64,000 nt of DNA. It comes from Streptomyces sp. NBC_01669. GTDB taxonomy: Bacteria > Actinomycetota > Actinomycetes > Streptomycetales > Streptomycetaceae. A program made the position numbers and the translations under genes. The stretch is taken from the NCBI RefSeq assembly GCF_026339735.1, contig NZ_JAPEQG010000001.1, positions 2,666,001 to 2,730,000 on the forward strand, in the 5' to 3' direction. The first letter of the stretch is position 1; every line of letters starts with the position of its first letter. The notes under the pieces were generated by a model. It was not told the origin of the DNA and ran no database searches. It worked only from the letters and a program-made list of their open reading frames with translations. Shown here one piece after another: positions 7,629 to 16,464 of the stretch.

Positions 7629-9149
7629 TCAGTGCGCCACGGGCACGAACGGCGCAAGGTCCGCGGCCAGTTCCTCGTGCACCCGCGCCTTGAGGAGAGT
7701 GCCCTCCGAGGTGTGTTCCTCGGAGATCACTTCGCCGTCGGCGTGTGCCCGGGAGATGAGTCCGCCGTGCGTGTACGGGACGAGTGCCTCGATCTCGACC
7801 GACGGCCGGGGCAGTTCGGCATCGATGAGCGCGAGCAGCTCGTCGATGCCGGCCCCGGTCCGCGCCGAGACGGCGATGGCGTGCTTCTCGTTCCGCAGCA
7901 GACGCTGGAGCACCAGCGGGTCGGTCGCATCCGCCTTGTTGATCACCACGACCTCGGGCACGTCCAGCGCACCCACTTCGCGGATCACTTCGCGCACCGC
8001 GGCGAGCTGCTCCTCGGGTACCGGGTGCGAGCCGTCCACCACGTGCAGGATCAGGTCGGACTCGCCGACCTCCTCCATGGTGGAGCGGAACGCCTCGACG
8101 AGGTGGTGCGGAAGATGCCGAACGAACCCGACGGTGTCGGCCAGGGTGTAGAGCCGGCCGGTCGGCGTCTCGGCCCGGCGCACGGTCGGGTCGAGTGTGG
8201 CGAAGAGTGCGTTCTCCACCAGGACGCCCGCCCCGGTCAGCCGGTTGAGCAGCGACGACTTTCCTGCGTTGGTGTAACCGGCAATGGCGACCGAGGGCAC
8301 CTTGTTGCGCTTGCGCTCCTGCCGCTTGATCTCGCGGCCGGTCTTCATCTCCGCGATCTCCCGGCGCATCTTCGCCATCTTCTCGCGGATCCGGCGCCGG
8401 TCCGTTTCGATCTTGGTCTCACCGGGACCACGGGTGGCCATGCCGCCACCGCCGCTGGAACCGCCGCCGCCCATCTGACGGGAGAGCGACTGCCCCCAAC
8501 CGCGCAGGCGCGGCAGCATGTACTGCATCTGTGCCAGCGAGACCTGTGCCTTGCCCTCTCGGGACTTGGCGTGCTGGGCGAAGATGTCAAGGATCAGAGC
8601 GGTCCTGTCGACCACCTTGACCTTGACCACGTCCTCCAGATGGATCAGCTGGCCGGGGCTGAGCTCACCGTCGCAGACGACGGTGTCGGCTCCTGATTCG
8701 AGGACGATGTCACGCAGCTCCAGCGCCTTGCCCGAGCCGATGTAGGTGGCTGGGTCGGGCTTGTCGCGCCGCTGGAAGACGGCGTCCAGCACCTGAGCAC
8801 CCGCCGTCTCGGCCAGCGCCGCCAGCTCCGCGAGGGAGTTCTCTGCGTCCTGCACGGTCCCCGAGGTCCAGACGCCGACGAGCACCACACGCTCCAGGCG
8901 CAGCTGCCGGTACTCGACCTCGGTGACGTCCTCAAGCTCTGTGGAGAGGCCCGCCACACGCCGTAGCGCCGCACGCTCGGAGCGGTCGAACTGCTCGCCG
9001 TCCCGCTCTCCGTCGATCTCGTGGCTCCAGGCGACGTCCTCTTCCATCAGGGCGTTGGCCCGAAGGCTTTCGGTGAGGCTCTCGGTGACGTTCTCCGTGG
9101 CACTCTGCGCATTCTGCGCGTCCTGGGGAAGGGAAGAAGAGGAGGTCAT
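7629..9149 (-). CDS. hflX: GTPase HflX
   Basis: 506 residues from ATG 9149 (AAGGA upstream at 9153-9157). An acidic N-terminal extension of about 80 residues precedes the HflX glycine-rich domain (YIGSGKALEL, RGPGETKIETDRRR) and the linker coiled coil (REKMAKMRREIAEM). The GTPase domain has G1 GYTNAGKSS (291-299), G3 DTVGF and G4 NKAD. HflX binds the 50S subunit and splits stalled or stressed 70S ribosomes (established for the family; linked to antibiotic and heat stress). It is a single gene, convergent with the protease and followed upstream by a divergent-free 146-bp gap to the M1 peptidase gene. Identification is secure. Confidence 0.95.
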   Translation of the reverse strand: MTSSSSLPQDAQNAQSATENVTESLTESLRANALMEEDVAWSHEIDGERDGEQFDRSERAALRRVAGLSTELEDVTEVEYRQLRLERVVLVGVWTSGTVQDAENSLAELAALAETAGAQVLDAVFQRRDKPDPATYIGSGKALELRDIVLESGADTVVCDGELSPGQLIHLEDVVKVKVVDRTALILDIFAQHAKSREGKAQVSLAQMQYMLPRLRGWGQSLSRQMGGGGSSGGGGMATRGPGETKIETDRRRIREKMAKMRREIAEMKTGREIKRQERKRNKVPSVAIAGYTNAGKSSLLNRLTGAGVLVENALFATLDPTVRRAETPTGRLYTLADTVGFVRHLPHHLVEAFRSTMEEVGESDLILHVVDGSHPVPEEQLAAVREVIREVGALDVPEVVVINKADATDPLVLQRLLRNEKHAIAVSARTGAGIDELLALIDAELPRPSVEIEALVPYTHGGLISRAHADGEVISEEHTSEGTLLKARVHEELAADLAPFVPVAH

Positions 9150-9295
9150 TGGATCCTTACGTCGATGGAAGTCCGTTACGTCAGTCACAACGCGTGACCT
9201 GTCCGGAAGATTCCCGCTCGGGAGAATCTCCCCGGTCCGGCTGCCGCGGCGACCCGTCGATAGTGGCACGGCCCGGACGGCCCCGTCACCCGGGT

Positions 9296-10750
9296 TTACC
9301 GGTGTCCGGCGGGCTGCGTGCTGTGCCAGTCCGGGTGCCCGGGCATCGGCGGGGTCTTCTCGCTGTACAACCAGCCCTCGAAGAATGCGGTCAGGTCGCG
9401 TCCCGCAGTCTCTGACGCCAGCCGGACGAAGTCCGCCGTGGTGGCGGTGGAGTCCCGGTGCTTCCTCACCCAGCGTCGTTCCAGCCGGCCGAACGCGCTC
9501 TTGCCGATCTCTTGTCGCAGCGCGTAGAGGACCAGCGCGCTGCCGTCGTACACCACGGGCCGGAAGAGGCTGATCTTCTGTCCCGGCGAGGGCGCGGAGG
9601 GACGGGCCGGCGGGCCTCCGACTGCGCGCCAGCTGTCGGACAGGGTGTAGGCGTCACGCATCCGGTCCGACAGCGACTTCTTGGCGTGCTCCTCCGCGTA
9701 GCGGGCCTCGTACCAGCTGGCATGTCCTTCGCTGAGCCAGAGATCGGACCAGGCCTGCGGGGAGACGCTGTCGCCGAACCAGTGGTGGGCCAGCTCGTGA
9801 ACCATGAGCGAGTCGACGTACCACTGGGGATATGCCTTGTTGGTGAACAGGGTCCGTTCGAAGAGCGTGAGTGTCTGGGTCTCCAGCTCGAAACCGGTCT
9901 CCGTGTCGGCGACCAGCAGTCCGTACGTCTCGAAGGGGTAGCGGCCGACCTGGCGCTCCATCCACTCCAGCTGTCCGGGCGTCTTCTTGAGCCAGGGCTC
10001 CAGGCGGGCCGCGTCCGCGGCCGGCACCACATCACGAACCGGCAGCCCGTGCGGCCCCGTCCGCTTCCGGACGGTCGAGTGCCCGATGGAGACCTGGGCC
10101 AGTTCGGTGGCCATGGGGTGCTCGGTCCGATACGTCCAGGTGGTCGAGGCACCGTGCCGGACCGTGCCGGCGGGCAGACCGTTGGCCACCACCGTCAGGT
10201 CCTTGGGGGCGGTCACCCGGAAGGTGAAGTAGGCCTTGTCGGAGGGGTGGTCATTGCTGGGGAAGACCCGGTGCGCGGCGTCGGCCTGGTTGGCCATCGC
10301 CAGGCCGTCGGAGGTGCGCAGCCAGCCGCCACTGTCCTGGTCGCCGCTGGGGTCGCTGGTGTGCCGGACGGTGATCCGGAGCGGCACTCCGGCGGGCAGC
10401 GTGCCGAGGGGCTCGACGACAAGGTCCTCGCCCGTGACGGCGAAGTCGGCACGCAGGCCGTTGACCTTGACGGAACGGACGGTGCCGCGGGTGAAGTCGA
10501 GGTTGATCCGGTCCAGCGGCTCGGTGGTCCGCGCGTCGATCGTGGTGACGGCGTCCAGGGGTTTGCTGTTGTTGCCGTGGTAGGTGAATCCGATGTCGTA
10601 CGAGAGGACGTCGTACCCCGGGTTGCCGAGGGTGGGGAAGAGTGAATCCCCGATGCCGAGCGGCATGGGTGAGGGCAGGGTGGCGGCAACGAGGGTGGCC
10701 GATGCGGTGGCCAGCAGGGCAGCCCGCAGGCGGCGGGGGATGAACGGCAT
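9296..10750 (-). CDS. Secreted M1 family zinc metallopeptidase
   Basis: 484 residues with an N-terminal signal peptide (basic MPFIPRRLR then a hydrophobic ALLATASATLVAATL). The zinc site is complete: HELAHHW (His318, Glu319, His322) followed 18 residues later by Glu341 in WLSEGHASWYE, and the N-terminal beta-saddle domain of M1 enzymes precedes it. The usual exopeptidase motif GxMEN is replaced by a region around FELETQTLTLF, typical of the short actinobacterial M1 group. Expected to be an extracellular or membrane-associated aminopeptidase. It has no close operon partner: 99 bp separate it from rshA upstream, so co-transcription with rshA is possible. Confidence 0.9.
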   Translation of the reverse strand: MPFIPRRLRAALLATASATLVAATLPSPMPLGIGDSLFPTLGNPGYDVLSYDIGFTYHGNNSKPLDAVTTIDARTTEPLDRINLDFTRGTVRSVKVNGLRADFAVTGEDLVVEPLGTLPAGVPLRITVRHTSDPSGDQDSGGWLRTSDGLAMANQADAAHRVFPSNDHPSDKAYFTFRVTAPKDLTVVANGLPAGTVRHGASTTWTYRTEHPMATELAQVSIGHSTVRKRTGPHGLPVRDVVPAADAARLEPWLKKTPGQLEWMERQVGRYPFETYGLLVADTETGFELETQTLTLFERTLFTNKAYPQWYVDSLMVHELAHHWFGDSVSPQAWSDLWLSEGHASWYEARYAEEHAKKSLSDRMRDAYTLSDSWRAVGGPPARPSAPSPGQKISLFRPVVYDGSALVLYALRQEIGKSAFGRLERRWVRKHRDSTATTADFVRLASETAGRDLTAFFEGWLYSEKTPPMPGHPDWHSTQPAGHR

Positions 10751-10849
10751 GGACTACGGCTATCAGCGACCCGCGCGGGTACGGGCGCGGCACGCGCCGC
10801 GCCACTCGAACGAGGTCGCCGGGACAGCTGGGCGCCGCGGAGGACTGGT

Positions 10850-13003
10850 TCAGACGGCGGCGGCCGGGTGCTGGGCGCGGTTCACGTCGTACACCCCCGG
10901 TACGTCCCGCATCGCGCGCATCAGTGCGGGCAGTCCGGCTGCGTCCGGGAGCTGCAGGGTGTAGGTGTGCCGAACACGTTGTTCGCTGGGCGGTTCCACG
11001 GTGGCGGAGATGACCGCCGCACCCGCCGACGCGATGGCCTCGGTGAGATCGGCGAGCAGCCCTGGCCGGCCGAAGGACTCGGCGACCAGGGTGACCCGGC
11101 ATTCCGCCGCGTCGCCCCAGCCCACCGTGACGGGCGTCCGGCCCCCTGCCTGCATCCGGGCCACCCCGGGACACTCTCGCCGGTGCACGGTGACGACGCC
11201 GCCGCGCACGGTGAATCCGGTGACGTCGTCGGGCGGTACGGGGGTGCAGCAGCCTGCGAGCCGTACGGTGGCGTCCGGCATGCCCACGACGACGGTCGCG
11301 GCGCGGCGTGCGGCCCGGTTGACTCCGGCGTCCGACAGGTCCGCCGGCTGCCGCTCGGGCCTGCGGCCCGCGGGCTGGCTGCCGTACGTCCCCTGGGCAC
11401 CCTCCGGGTGGGCGTCGAGCCACCGGGTGATGGCGATGCGCGCGGCGGGCGTACGGGCGTGGTCGAGCCAGTCCGGTGAGGGACCGGAGGCGGCGTCCTC
11501 GGCGAGCAGCAGCTGCACGGTGTCCCCGTCGCTGAGCACGGTGGAGAGCGTGGCGAGCCGACCGTTGACCCGGGCCCCGATACAGCTGTGGGCCTCGTCG
11601 CCGTACTGCGCGTAGGCGGCGTCGACGCAACTGGCGCCGGCGGGGAGTCCGAGCGTGCCGCCATCGGTGCGGAAGACCGTGATCTCGCGGTCCTCGGCGA
11701 GGTCGGCGCGGAGGGTGGTCCAGAAGGTGTCCGGGTCGGGGGCGGACTGCTGCCAGGCGAGGAGCCGGGAGAGCCAGCCGGGCCGGGTCGGGTCGGCGCG
11801 CTCGCCGTCCGCGGGTTCGGCCTGCGGCAGCGCGGAGGTGCCGTCCGCGGTGTAGGGGTTGCCGAGGGCGATCACGCCCGCCTCGGCGACCTTGTGCATC
11901 CGATGGGTACGGATGAGGACCTCCGCGACCGCGCCCTCCGCGCCCACGACAGCCGTGTGCAGCGACTGGTACAGGTTGAATTTGGGAGCCGCGATGAAAT
12001 CTTTGAACTCGGAGATCACGGGGGTGAAGCAGGTGTGGAGCTCGCCGAGGACGGCATAGCAGTCGGCGTCCTCGCCGACGAGCACGAGCAGCCGCCCGAA
12101 GTCGGTGCCGCGCAGCTCTCCGCGTTTGATCCTGACGCGGTGCACAGAGACGTAATGTCGGGGCCTGATGAGGACTTCTGCGGGGATGTCGGCGTCCCGC
12201 AGCACGGTTCTGACGTGCTCGGCGATGGCGGAGAGGGGGTCGCCGGTGGCGCCCGGAGAGCCGGATTCCGGTACCGGGGCCGCGGCGATCAGTGCCCGGG
12301 TGTGTGCGTACTCCTCGGGATGGAGGATCGCAAAGACAAGATCCTCCAGCTCGGTCTTGAGTGCCTGCACCCCGAGCCGTTCGGCGAGCGGGATCAGCAC
12401 GTCGCGGGTGACCCTGGCGATCCTCGCCTGTTTCTCCGGGCGCATCACCCCGAGGGTGCGCATGTTGTGCAGCCGGTCGGCAAGCTTGATCGACATGACC
12501 CGGACGTCGTCCCCGGTGGCGACCAGCATCTTGCGGAACGTCTCGGGTTCGGCCGCCGCCCCGTAGTCGACCTTCTCCAGTTTGGTGACGCCGTCGACGA
12601 GGTAGCAGACCTCGTCGCCGAACTGTTCCCGGACCTGATCAAGGGTCACCTCGGTGTCCTCGACCGTGTCGTGGAGCAGCGAAGCGGTCAGTGTCGTGGT
12701 CTCGGCCCCGAGCTCGGCAAGGATCAGCGTGACCGCGAGCGGGTGCGTGATGTAGGGCTCGCCGCTCTTGCGCATCTGCCCCCGGTGGGAGGACTCTGCC
12801 AGGACGTAGGCCTTGTGGAGGATGCTGAGATCGGCGTCCGGGTAGTGGGCCCGGTGGGCCTCGGCGACGTGGCCGATCGCGTCGGGCAGCCGGTCACGGG
12901 AGACCGGTCCGAGCACGGCGACGCGGCCGAGTCTGCGGAGATCGATCCGGGGGCGGCCTCGTCTGCGGATGGGAGCACCTGGGTTGGTGGCCTCTGCGCT
13001 CAT
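10850..13003 (-). CDS. rshA: RelA/SpoT homologue RshA, (p)ppGpp hydrolase with diverged synthetase domain
   Basis: 717 residues from ATG 13003, preceded by GGAGG about eight bases upstream. The HD hydrolase domain is intact: His73, HD 111-112, ED 115-116 and LADRLHNMRT with Asn180. The synthetase domain follows (FKDFIAAPK 333-341, LYQSLHT) but canonical RPKHxxSIxxK is RPRHYVSVHRV, DxxGIRV is DFGRLLV, and ELQIRT is EVLIRT. TGS domain around 470-540, then a Cys-containing C-terminal region (GCCTPVPPDD) and an ACT domain. The gene position next to dapF and hflX matches the second Streptomyces RelA/SpoT gene, rshA, rather than relA (recalled gene order). Predicted to tune (p)ppGpp mostly by hydrolysis. 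Confidence 0.88.
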   Translation of the reverse strand: MSAEATNPGAPIRRRGRPRIDLRRLGRVAVLGPVSRDRLPDAIGHVAEAHRAHYPDADLSILHKAYVLAESSHRGQMRKSGEPYITHPLAVTLILAELGAETTTLTASLLHDTVEDTEVTLDQVREQFGDEVCYLVDGVTKLEKVDYGAAAEPETFRKMLVATGDDVRVMSIKLADRLHNMRTLGVMRPEKQARIARVTRDVLIPLAERLGVQALKTELEDLVFAILHPEEYAHTRALIAAAPVPESGSPGATGDPLSAIAEHVRTVLRDADIPAEVLIRPRHYVSVHRVRIKRGELRGTDFGRLLVLVGEDADCYAVLGELHTCFTPVISEFKDFIAAPKFNLYQSLHTAVVGAEGAVAEVLIRTHRMHKVAEAGVIALGNPYTADGTSALPQAEPADGERADPTRPGWLSRLLAWQQSAPDPDTFWTTLRADLAEDREITVFRTDGGTLGLPAGASCVDAAYAQYGDEAHSCIGARVNGRLATLSTVLSDGDTVQLLLAEDAASGPSPDWLDHARTPAARIAITRWLDAHPEGAQGTYGSQPAGRRPERQPADLSDAGVNRAARRAATVVVGMPDATVRLAGCCTPVPPDDVTGFTVRGGVVTVHRRECPGVARMQAGGRTPVTVGWGDAAECRVTLVAESFGRPGLLADLTEAIASAGAAVISATVEPPSEQRVRHTYTLQLPDAAGLPALMRAMRDVPGVYDVNRAQHPAAAV

Positions 13004-13145
13004 GGGGGCACCTCCGGCAAACGTCGACCGGCGGTGGGGAGGTGCGGACGCGCCTCCGGGCCGGTGCTTGATGCTACCGACCCCACCACGTGGCGGAGTC
13101 CGGCTCTCGCTCAGCGTGAACCGGATCACCCATTCGAGCGAAGCT

Positions 13146-14018
13146 CTAGCTGGTCACCGTTTCGAGCCAGGCCGGATCGATCTTGCCCTCGGCGACGATG
13201 ACAGCGGCTCCCGTCATCTCGATCTCGCCGTCCGGCCGCTCGGTGATCACGAGGGTGCCGCCCGGCAGGTCGACGGTGTACGTGACCGGGGTACCGCTCT
13301 CGGCGGGGTCCGCGCCGTCCCTGCGGGCGGCGGCGACGGCCACGGCGCAGGCGCCGGTGCCACAGGAGCGGGTCTCGCCGGAACCGCGCTCGTGGACCCG
13401 CATCGCCACATGGCGCGGTCCGCGGTCCACGACGAACTCGATGTTGACACCGTCGGGGTAGACAGCGGCAGGGCTGAACGGCGGTACGGAGCGCAGCTCG
13501 CCCGCGTGTGCCAGGTCGTCGACGAAGGCCACCGCGTGCGGGTTGCCCATGTTCACGTTGCGCGCGTCCCAGCTGCGGCCGTCCACGGTGACCGTGACGC
13601 CGTCCTCGGGCAGCAGGGCGCGCCCCATGGAGACCGTGATGTCGCCGCCCTTGGCGAGGTGGACCTTCTTCACGCCGCCGCGGGTCGCGACCGCGAGGTC
13701 GCCCTCGTCGACCAGGTCGGCGCGCTGCAGATAGTGGGCGAAGACCCGCACGCCGTTGCCGCACATCTCGGCGATCGAGCCGTCGGCATTGCGGTAGTCC
13801 ATGAACCACTCGGCGTCGCCCGCCATGGTCCGCGCCTCGGGGTGTGCGGCGGACCGGACGACGTGCAGCAGCCCGTCACCGCCGATACCGGCCCGCCGGT
13901 CGCAGAGCCGGGCGACGACGGATGCGGGCAGGTCGACGGCGTTGTCCGGGTCGGGAACGATCACGAAGTCGTTCTCGGTGCCATGGCCCTTGAGGAAGGC
14001 GATCTGCGAGGTGCTCAC
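13146..14018 (-). CDS. dapF: Diaminopimelate epimerase
   Basis: 290 residues from GTG 14018 (MSTSQIAFLKGHGTEND); no clear Shine-Dalgarno sequence precedes it. Both catalytic cysteines are present: Cys86 in EMCGNGVRVF and Cys219 in SCGTGACAV, with NMGNPHAV and GVNIEFV supporting the two-lobed DapF fold. It interconverts LL- and meso-diaminopimelate for lysine; note that Streptomyces cell walls use LL-DAP. It is upstream of rshA on the same strand with a 142-bp gap, and 104 bp downstream of a small membrane protein gene. Length matches the family. Confidence 0.95.
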   Translation of the reverse strand: MSTSQIAFLKGHGTENDFVIVPDPDNAVDLPASVVARLCDRRAGIGGDGLLHVVRSAAHPEARTMAGDAEWFMDYRNADGSIAEMCGNGVRVFAHYLQRADLVDEGDLAVATRGGVKKVHLAKGGDITVSMGRALLPEDGVTVTVDGRSWDARNVNMGNPHAVAFVDDLAHAGELRSVPPFSPAAVYPDGVNIEFVVDRGPRHVAMRVHERGSGETRSCGTGACAVAVAAARRDGADPAESGTPVTYTVDLPGGTLVITERPDGEIEMTGAAVIVAEGKIDPAWLETVTS

Positions 14019-14122
14019 AGGGCAACTGTACGAGGCCGCGCCGACAGCGGACGAAGCCGGGCCGAACGGTGGACGGCCGCGGCGGGGGCCGGAAGACGGG
14101 CGGGCCGGGCGCGAGCCCGGAC

Positions 14123-14560
14123 TCAGCGCAGTCGCGCCACGCGCCAGATGGCCAGCGCGACCAGTGCGCCGCACACGGCCATGTACAGGGCGATCACGCG
14201 CCAGTCGGGGCGCTCCCCCGAGCCCCGGGGCGGCAGGCCCGGCCAGGTGTGGCCGACACGGCGGGCGGCCATCATCCCCCAACCCGCCGCGCAGCAGCTG
14301 ATCAGCAGACCGAGCATGGCGACGACGGCGCCCCCGTCGCCGAACTCGAAGGCGAGCGGGAAGGCGAACATCAGCGAACCGACCGCGGCAAGCATGACGA
14401 TCGGAGCGAGCTGCCAGATCCTCAGACGGCGCGCGGGCCGCAGCTCGACCTCGACCTCGGGGGTCACCTGGGGCTCGTCGGGCCCGTCAGGGCTCAGGCG
14501 TCCCGCCTCGTGCTGCGCGTCCGGTGCGTCTTGTTCTGTGTCGCGAGGGCCGGCCTCCAT
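14123..14560 (-). CDS. Small membrane protein of unknown function
   Basis: 145 residues from ATG 14560, chosen because GGAGGG lies eight bases upstream; an in-frame GTG at 14617 would add 19 residues but its only purine run abuts the codon. A hydrophilic, acidic N-terminal half is followed by three to four hydrophobic segments (APIVMLAAVGSLMFAFPLAF, AVVAMLGLLISCCAAGWGM, VIALYMAVCGALVALAIW). It lies between miaA and dapF and is probably co-transcribed with both. I do not recognise a family; the position is conserved in Streptomyces as I recall it. Confidence 0.75.
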   Translation of the reverse strand: MEAGPRDTEQDAPDAQHEAGRLSPDGPDEPQVTPEVEVELRPARRLRIWQLAPIVMLAAVGSLMFAFPLAFEFGDGGAVVAMLGLLISCCAAGWGMMAARRVGHTWPGLPPRGSGERPDWRVIALYMAVCGALVALAIWRVARLR

Positions 14561-14667
14561 CGCCACGCGCCCTCCCAACTCGGACTCCACTGGTCGATCG
14601 ATGCTCGATGATGGCACGCTCCCGGTCGCCTTAATGACGGGCAGGGCTTCCCGATGCCATCACGTGA

Positions 14668-15606
14668 TCAGGCTGTAACCGCTCGTTCGACCAACGCCAG
14701 CGCCTGGTGCGGGAGTTCCCCGCGGTGCTCCGCGGCGCCGCTCAGCCACTGAACGCGGGGGTCGCGGCGGAACCAGGAGTCCTGACGCCGCGCGAAGCGT
14801 TTGGTGGCGCGGACCGTCTCGGCGCGTGCCTCGCCCTCCGTGCACTCGTTGGCCAGTGCGGCAAGCACCTGCTGATAGCCGAGCGCACGGGAGGCGGTGC
14901 GCCCCTCACGCAGACCGCGGGCCTCCAGAGTCCGCACCTCGTCCACGAGCCCTGCCTCCCACATCCGGTCGACCCGGAGGGCGATGCGTTCGTCGAGTTC
15001 GGGGCGGGCCACGTCGACGCCGATCTGGACCGCGTCGTAGACCGCTTCGTGACCCGGGAGGTTGGCCGTGAAGGGCTTGCCGGTGATCTCGATGACTTCG
15101 AGGGCCCGGACGATGCGGCGGCCGTTGCTCGGCAGGATGGCGCGGCCCGCCTCGGGGTCTGCGGCGGCGAGCCTGCCGTGCAGTGCTCCTGAGCCGTGAT
15201 CCGCCAGTTCCTGTTCCAGTCTGGCGCGCACGCCGGGGTCCGTGCCGGGGAATTCCAGTGCGTCGATCGCACCCTTCACGTACAGCCCGGAGCCGCCGAC
15301 CAGAACCGGGGTCCGGCCCTCGGCGAGCAGCCGGTCGATCTCGGCGCGGGCCAGCCGCTGGTACTCGGCGACGCTGGCCGTCTCGGTCACGTCCCAGATG
15401 TCCAGCAGTCGGTGGGGTACGGATCCGCGCTCGGCGAGCGTCAGCTTCGCGGTGCCGATATCCATCCCCCGGTAGAGCTGCATGGAGTCGGCATTGACCA
15501 CTTCGCCACCGAGCTGCTGGGCCAGAAATACCCCCAGATCGGACTTACCGGCTGCAGTGGGACCGACGACGGCGATGACCCGCGGTGCGGGAGATGGACT
15601 ACTCAC
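14668..15606 (-). CDS. miaA: tRNA dimethylallyltransferase MiaA
   Basis: 312 residues. P-loop GPTAAGKS (15-22), DSMQLYRGMDIGTAKLT and VGGSGLYVKGAID are family signatures, and SNGRRIVRALEV is the tRNA/DMAPP region. The enzyme adds a dimethylallyl group to N6 of A37 in tRNAs reading UNN codons, which in Streptomyces include tRNA-Leu for the rare developmental TTA codon. MiaB, which adds the methylthio group afterwards, is encoded about 1.7 kb upstream on the same strand but separated by two plus-strand genes and a dioxygenase-like gene. Length is normal. Confidence 0.95.
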   Translation of the reverse strand: MSSPSPAPRVIAVVGPTAAGKSDLGVFLAQQLGGEVVNADSMQLYRGMDIGTAKLTLAERGSVPHRLLDIWDVTETASVAEYQRLARAEIDRLLAEGRTPVLVGGSGLYVKGAIDALEFPGTDPGVRARLEQELADHGSGALHGRLAAADPEAGRAILPSNGRRIVRALEVIEITGKPFTANLPGHEAVYDAVQIGVDVARPELDERIALRVDRMWEAGLVDEVRTLEARGLREGRTASRALGYQQVLAALANECTEGEARAETVRATKRFARRQDSWFRRDPRVQWLSGAAEHRGELPHQALALVERAVTA

Positions 15607-15840
15607 CGCCCCAGTCTCGCAAATCTCCAGACCTCTCCCCGAACGAGTTGCGTGACGGCACGAAGCCGGAGTCGTTTGCTGTTCCGAGGTTTCGCGCGCC
15701 GGTTCGGACCGGCCCCCGTCCGGCAGGCGGTCGGACGACCGAAGGCTCGACGAGGGCTGACGGACGAGAGCCCGAGTGGCGCAACGAGACGCTCCGGGCG
15801 GCGCGGAATTTCGATCGCACGAGTAAAATATGGAGCAAAT
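15607..15840 (+). promoter_or_regulatory. miaA / small-protein divergent promoter region with TAAAAT -10 box
   Basis: TAAAAT at 15824-15829, the most AT-rich hexamer in the area, sits 11 bases before ATG 15841. A transcript starting about 7 bases after it would have a leader of roughly five bases. I see no convincing -35 (GGAATT near 15806 is a poor fit). Confidence 0.45.
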
Positions 15841-16083
15841 ATGGGCTTTTTTTCATGGTTCCGCCGTTCCTCCTCCGGAGCGGTCGAGGCGTCGGCCGAG
15901 GAAGTCGCCGCCCCGCCGACGGACGAGGCTTCCCAGGTCGCCGCGTCGGCCTCGTCCGGGGCGACGGTGGACGAGTCGGTGACGTCCACCGGGTCGGAGT
16001 CCTCCGAGGGCGTGGAGATCCCGAAGCAGCAGTCGGCCGACGAAGCGGCGGACAACGAGACCGGAAAGAACGCCCACACATAG
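15841..16083 (+). CDS. Small acidic protein of unknown function
   Basis: 80 residues; ATG preceded by GGAG seven bases upstream. The N-terminus MGFFSWFRRSSSG is hydrophobic-basic and amphipathic, and the rest is Ala/Ser/Glu/Asp-rich with no predicted fold, so it may be membrane-surface anchored and otherwise disordered. It ends 23 bp before an MT0933-like small protein gene starting with the similar MGFMDSLKAKL, which suggests a two-gene operon. No known domain is recognised. Strong G/C third-position bias supports that it is coding. Confidence 0.72.
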   Translation: MGFFSWFRRSSSGAVEASAEEVAAPPTDEASQVAASASSGATVDESVTSTGSESSEGVEIPKQQSADEAADNETGKNAHT

Positions 16084-16106
16084 TCCCCCAGCAGGGAAGG
16101 TGTCCG

Positions 16107-16346
16107 ATGGGCTTCATGGACAGTCTGAAGGCCAAGCTGAGTCCGGCGAAGGACAAGGTCGGCGGCCTCGCGCAGCAGCACGGGGACAAGATCGACCATG
16201 GGATCGACAAGGCCGCACGGACGGTCGATCAAAAGACAAAAGGCAAGTACAGCGACAAGATCGAGTCCGGCTCGCAGAAGGCCAAGGATGCGATTGACCG
16301 TCTGTCCCACATGGGCGAGGGCGGTACGCCGCCACCGGCTTCCTGA
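16107..16346 (+). CDS. MT0933-like 'antitoxin' family small protein
   Basis: 79 residues, starting at ATG 16107 after GGGAAGG. Sequence is Lys/Asp/Gly-rich and helical, MGFMDSLKAKLSPAKDKV, then the HGDKIDHGIDKAARTVDQKT stretch and KYSDKIESG repeats; this matches the MT0933/Rv0909-like antitoxin family in my memory. In mycobacteria that antitoxin pairs with a toxin gene; here the partner would be the small acidic protein just upstream, which does not resemble a known toxin. The name therefore reflects homology only. Related to CsbD-like stress proteins in composition, which is the main alternative. Followed by a perfect 15-bp terminator hairpin. Confidence 0.78.
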   Translation: MGFMDSLKAKLSPAKDKVGGLAQQHGDKIDHGIDKAARTVDQKTKGKYSDKIESGSQKAKDAIDRLSHMGEGGTPPPAS

Positions 16347-16373
16347 CCTCGGCACCTCGACCTGATCACGGTG

Positions 16374-16407
16374 GACGGCCGTGGAGCGGCATCGCTCCAC
16401 GGCCGTC
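16374..16407. terminator. Convergent terminator, perfect 15-bp stem
   Basis: GACGGCCGTGGAGCG, loop GCAT, CGCTCCACGGCCGTC, between the small-protein operon and the converging dioxygenase-like gene. Confidence 0.8.
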
Positions 16408-16464
16408 ACGTGCGTGCGCCGCCCGAAACTCTCCGAACCGGTCCGAAACCAACAAGATCCGGTC

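Noticed and set aside
15196-15840. Upstream extension of the 80-residue small protein
   Set aside because: The extended frame overlaps miaA in antisense and has no RBS; ATG 15841 has one.
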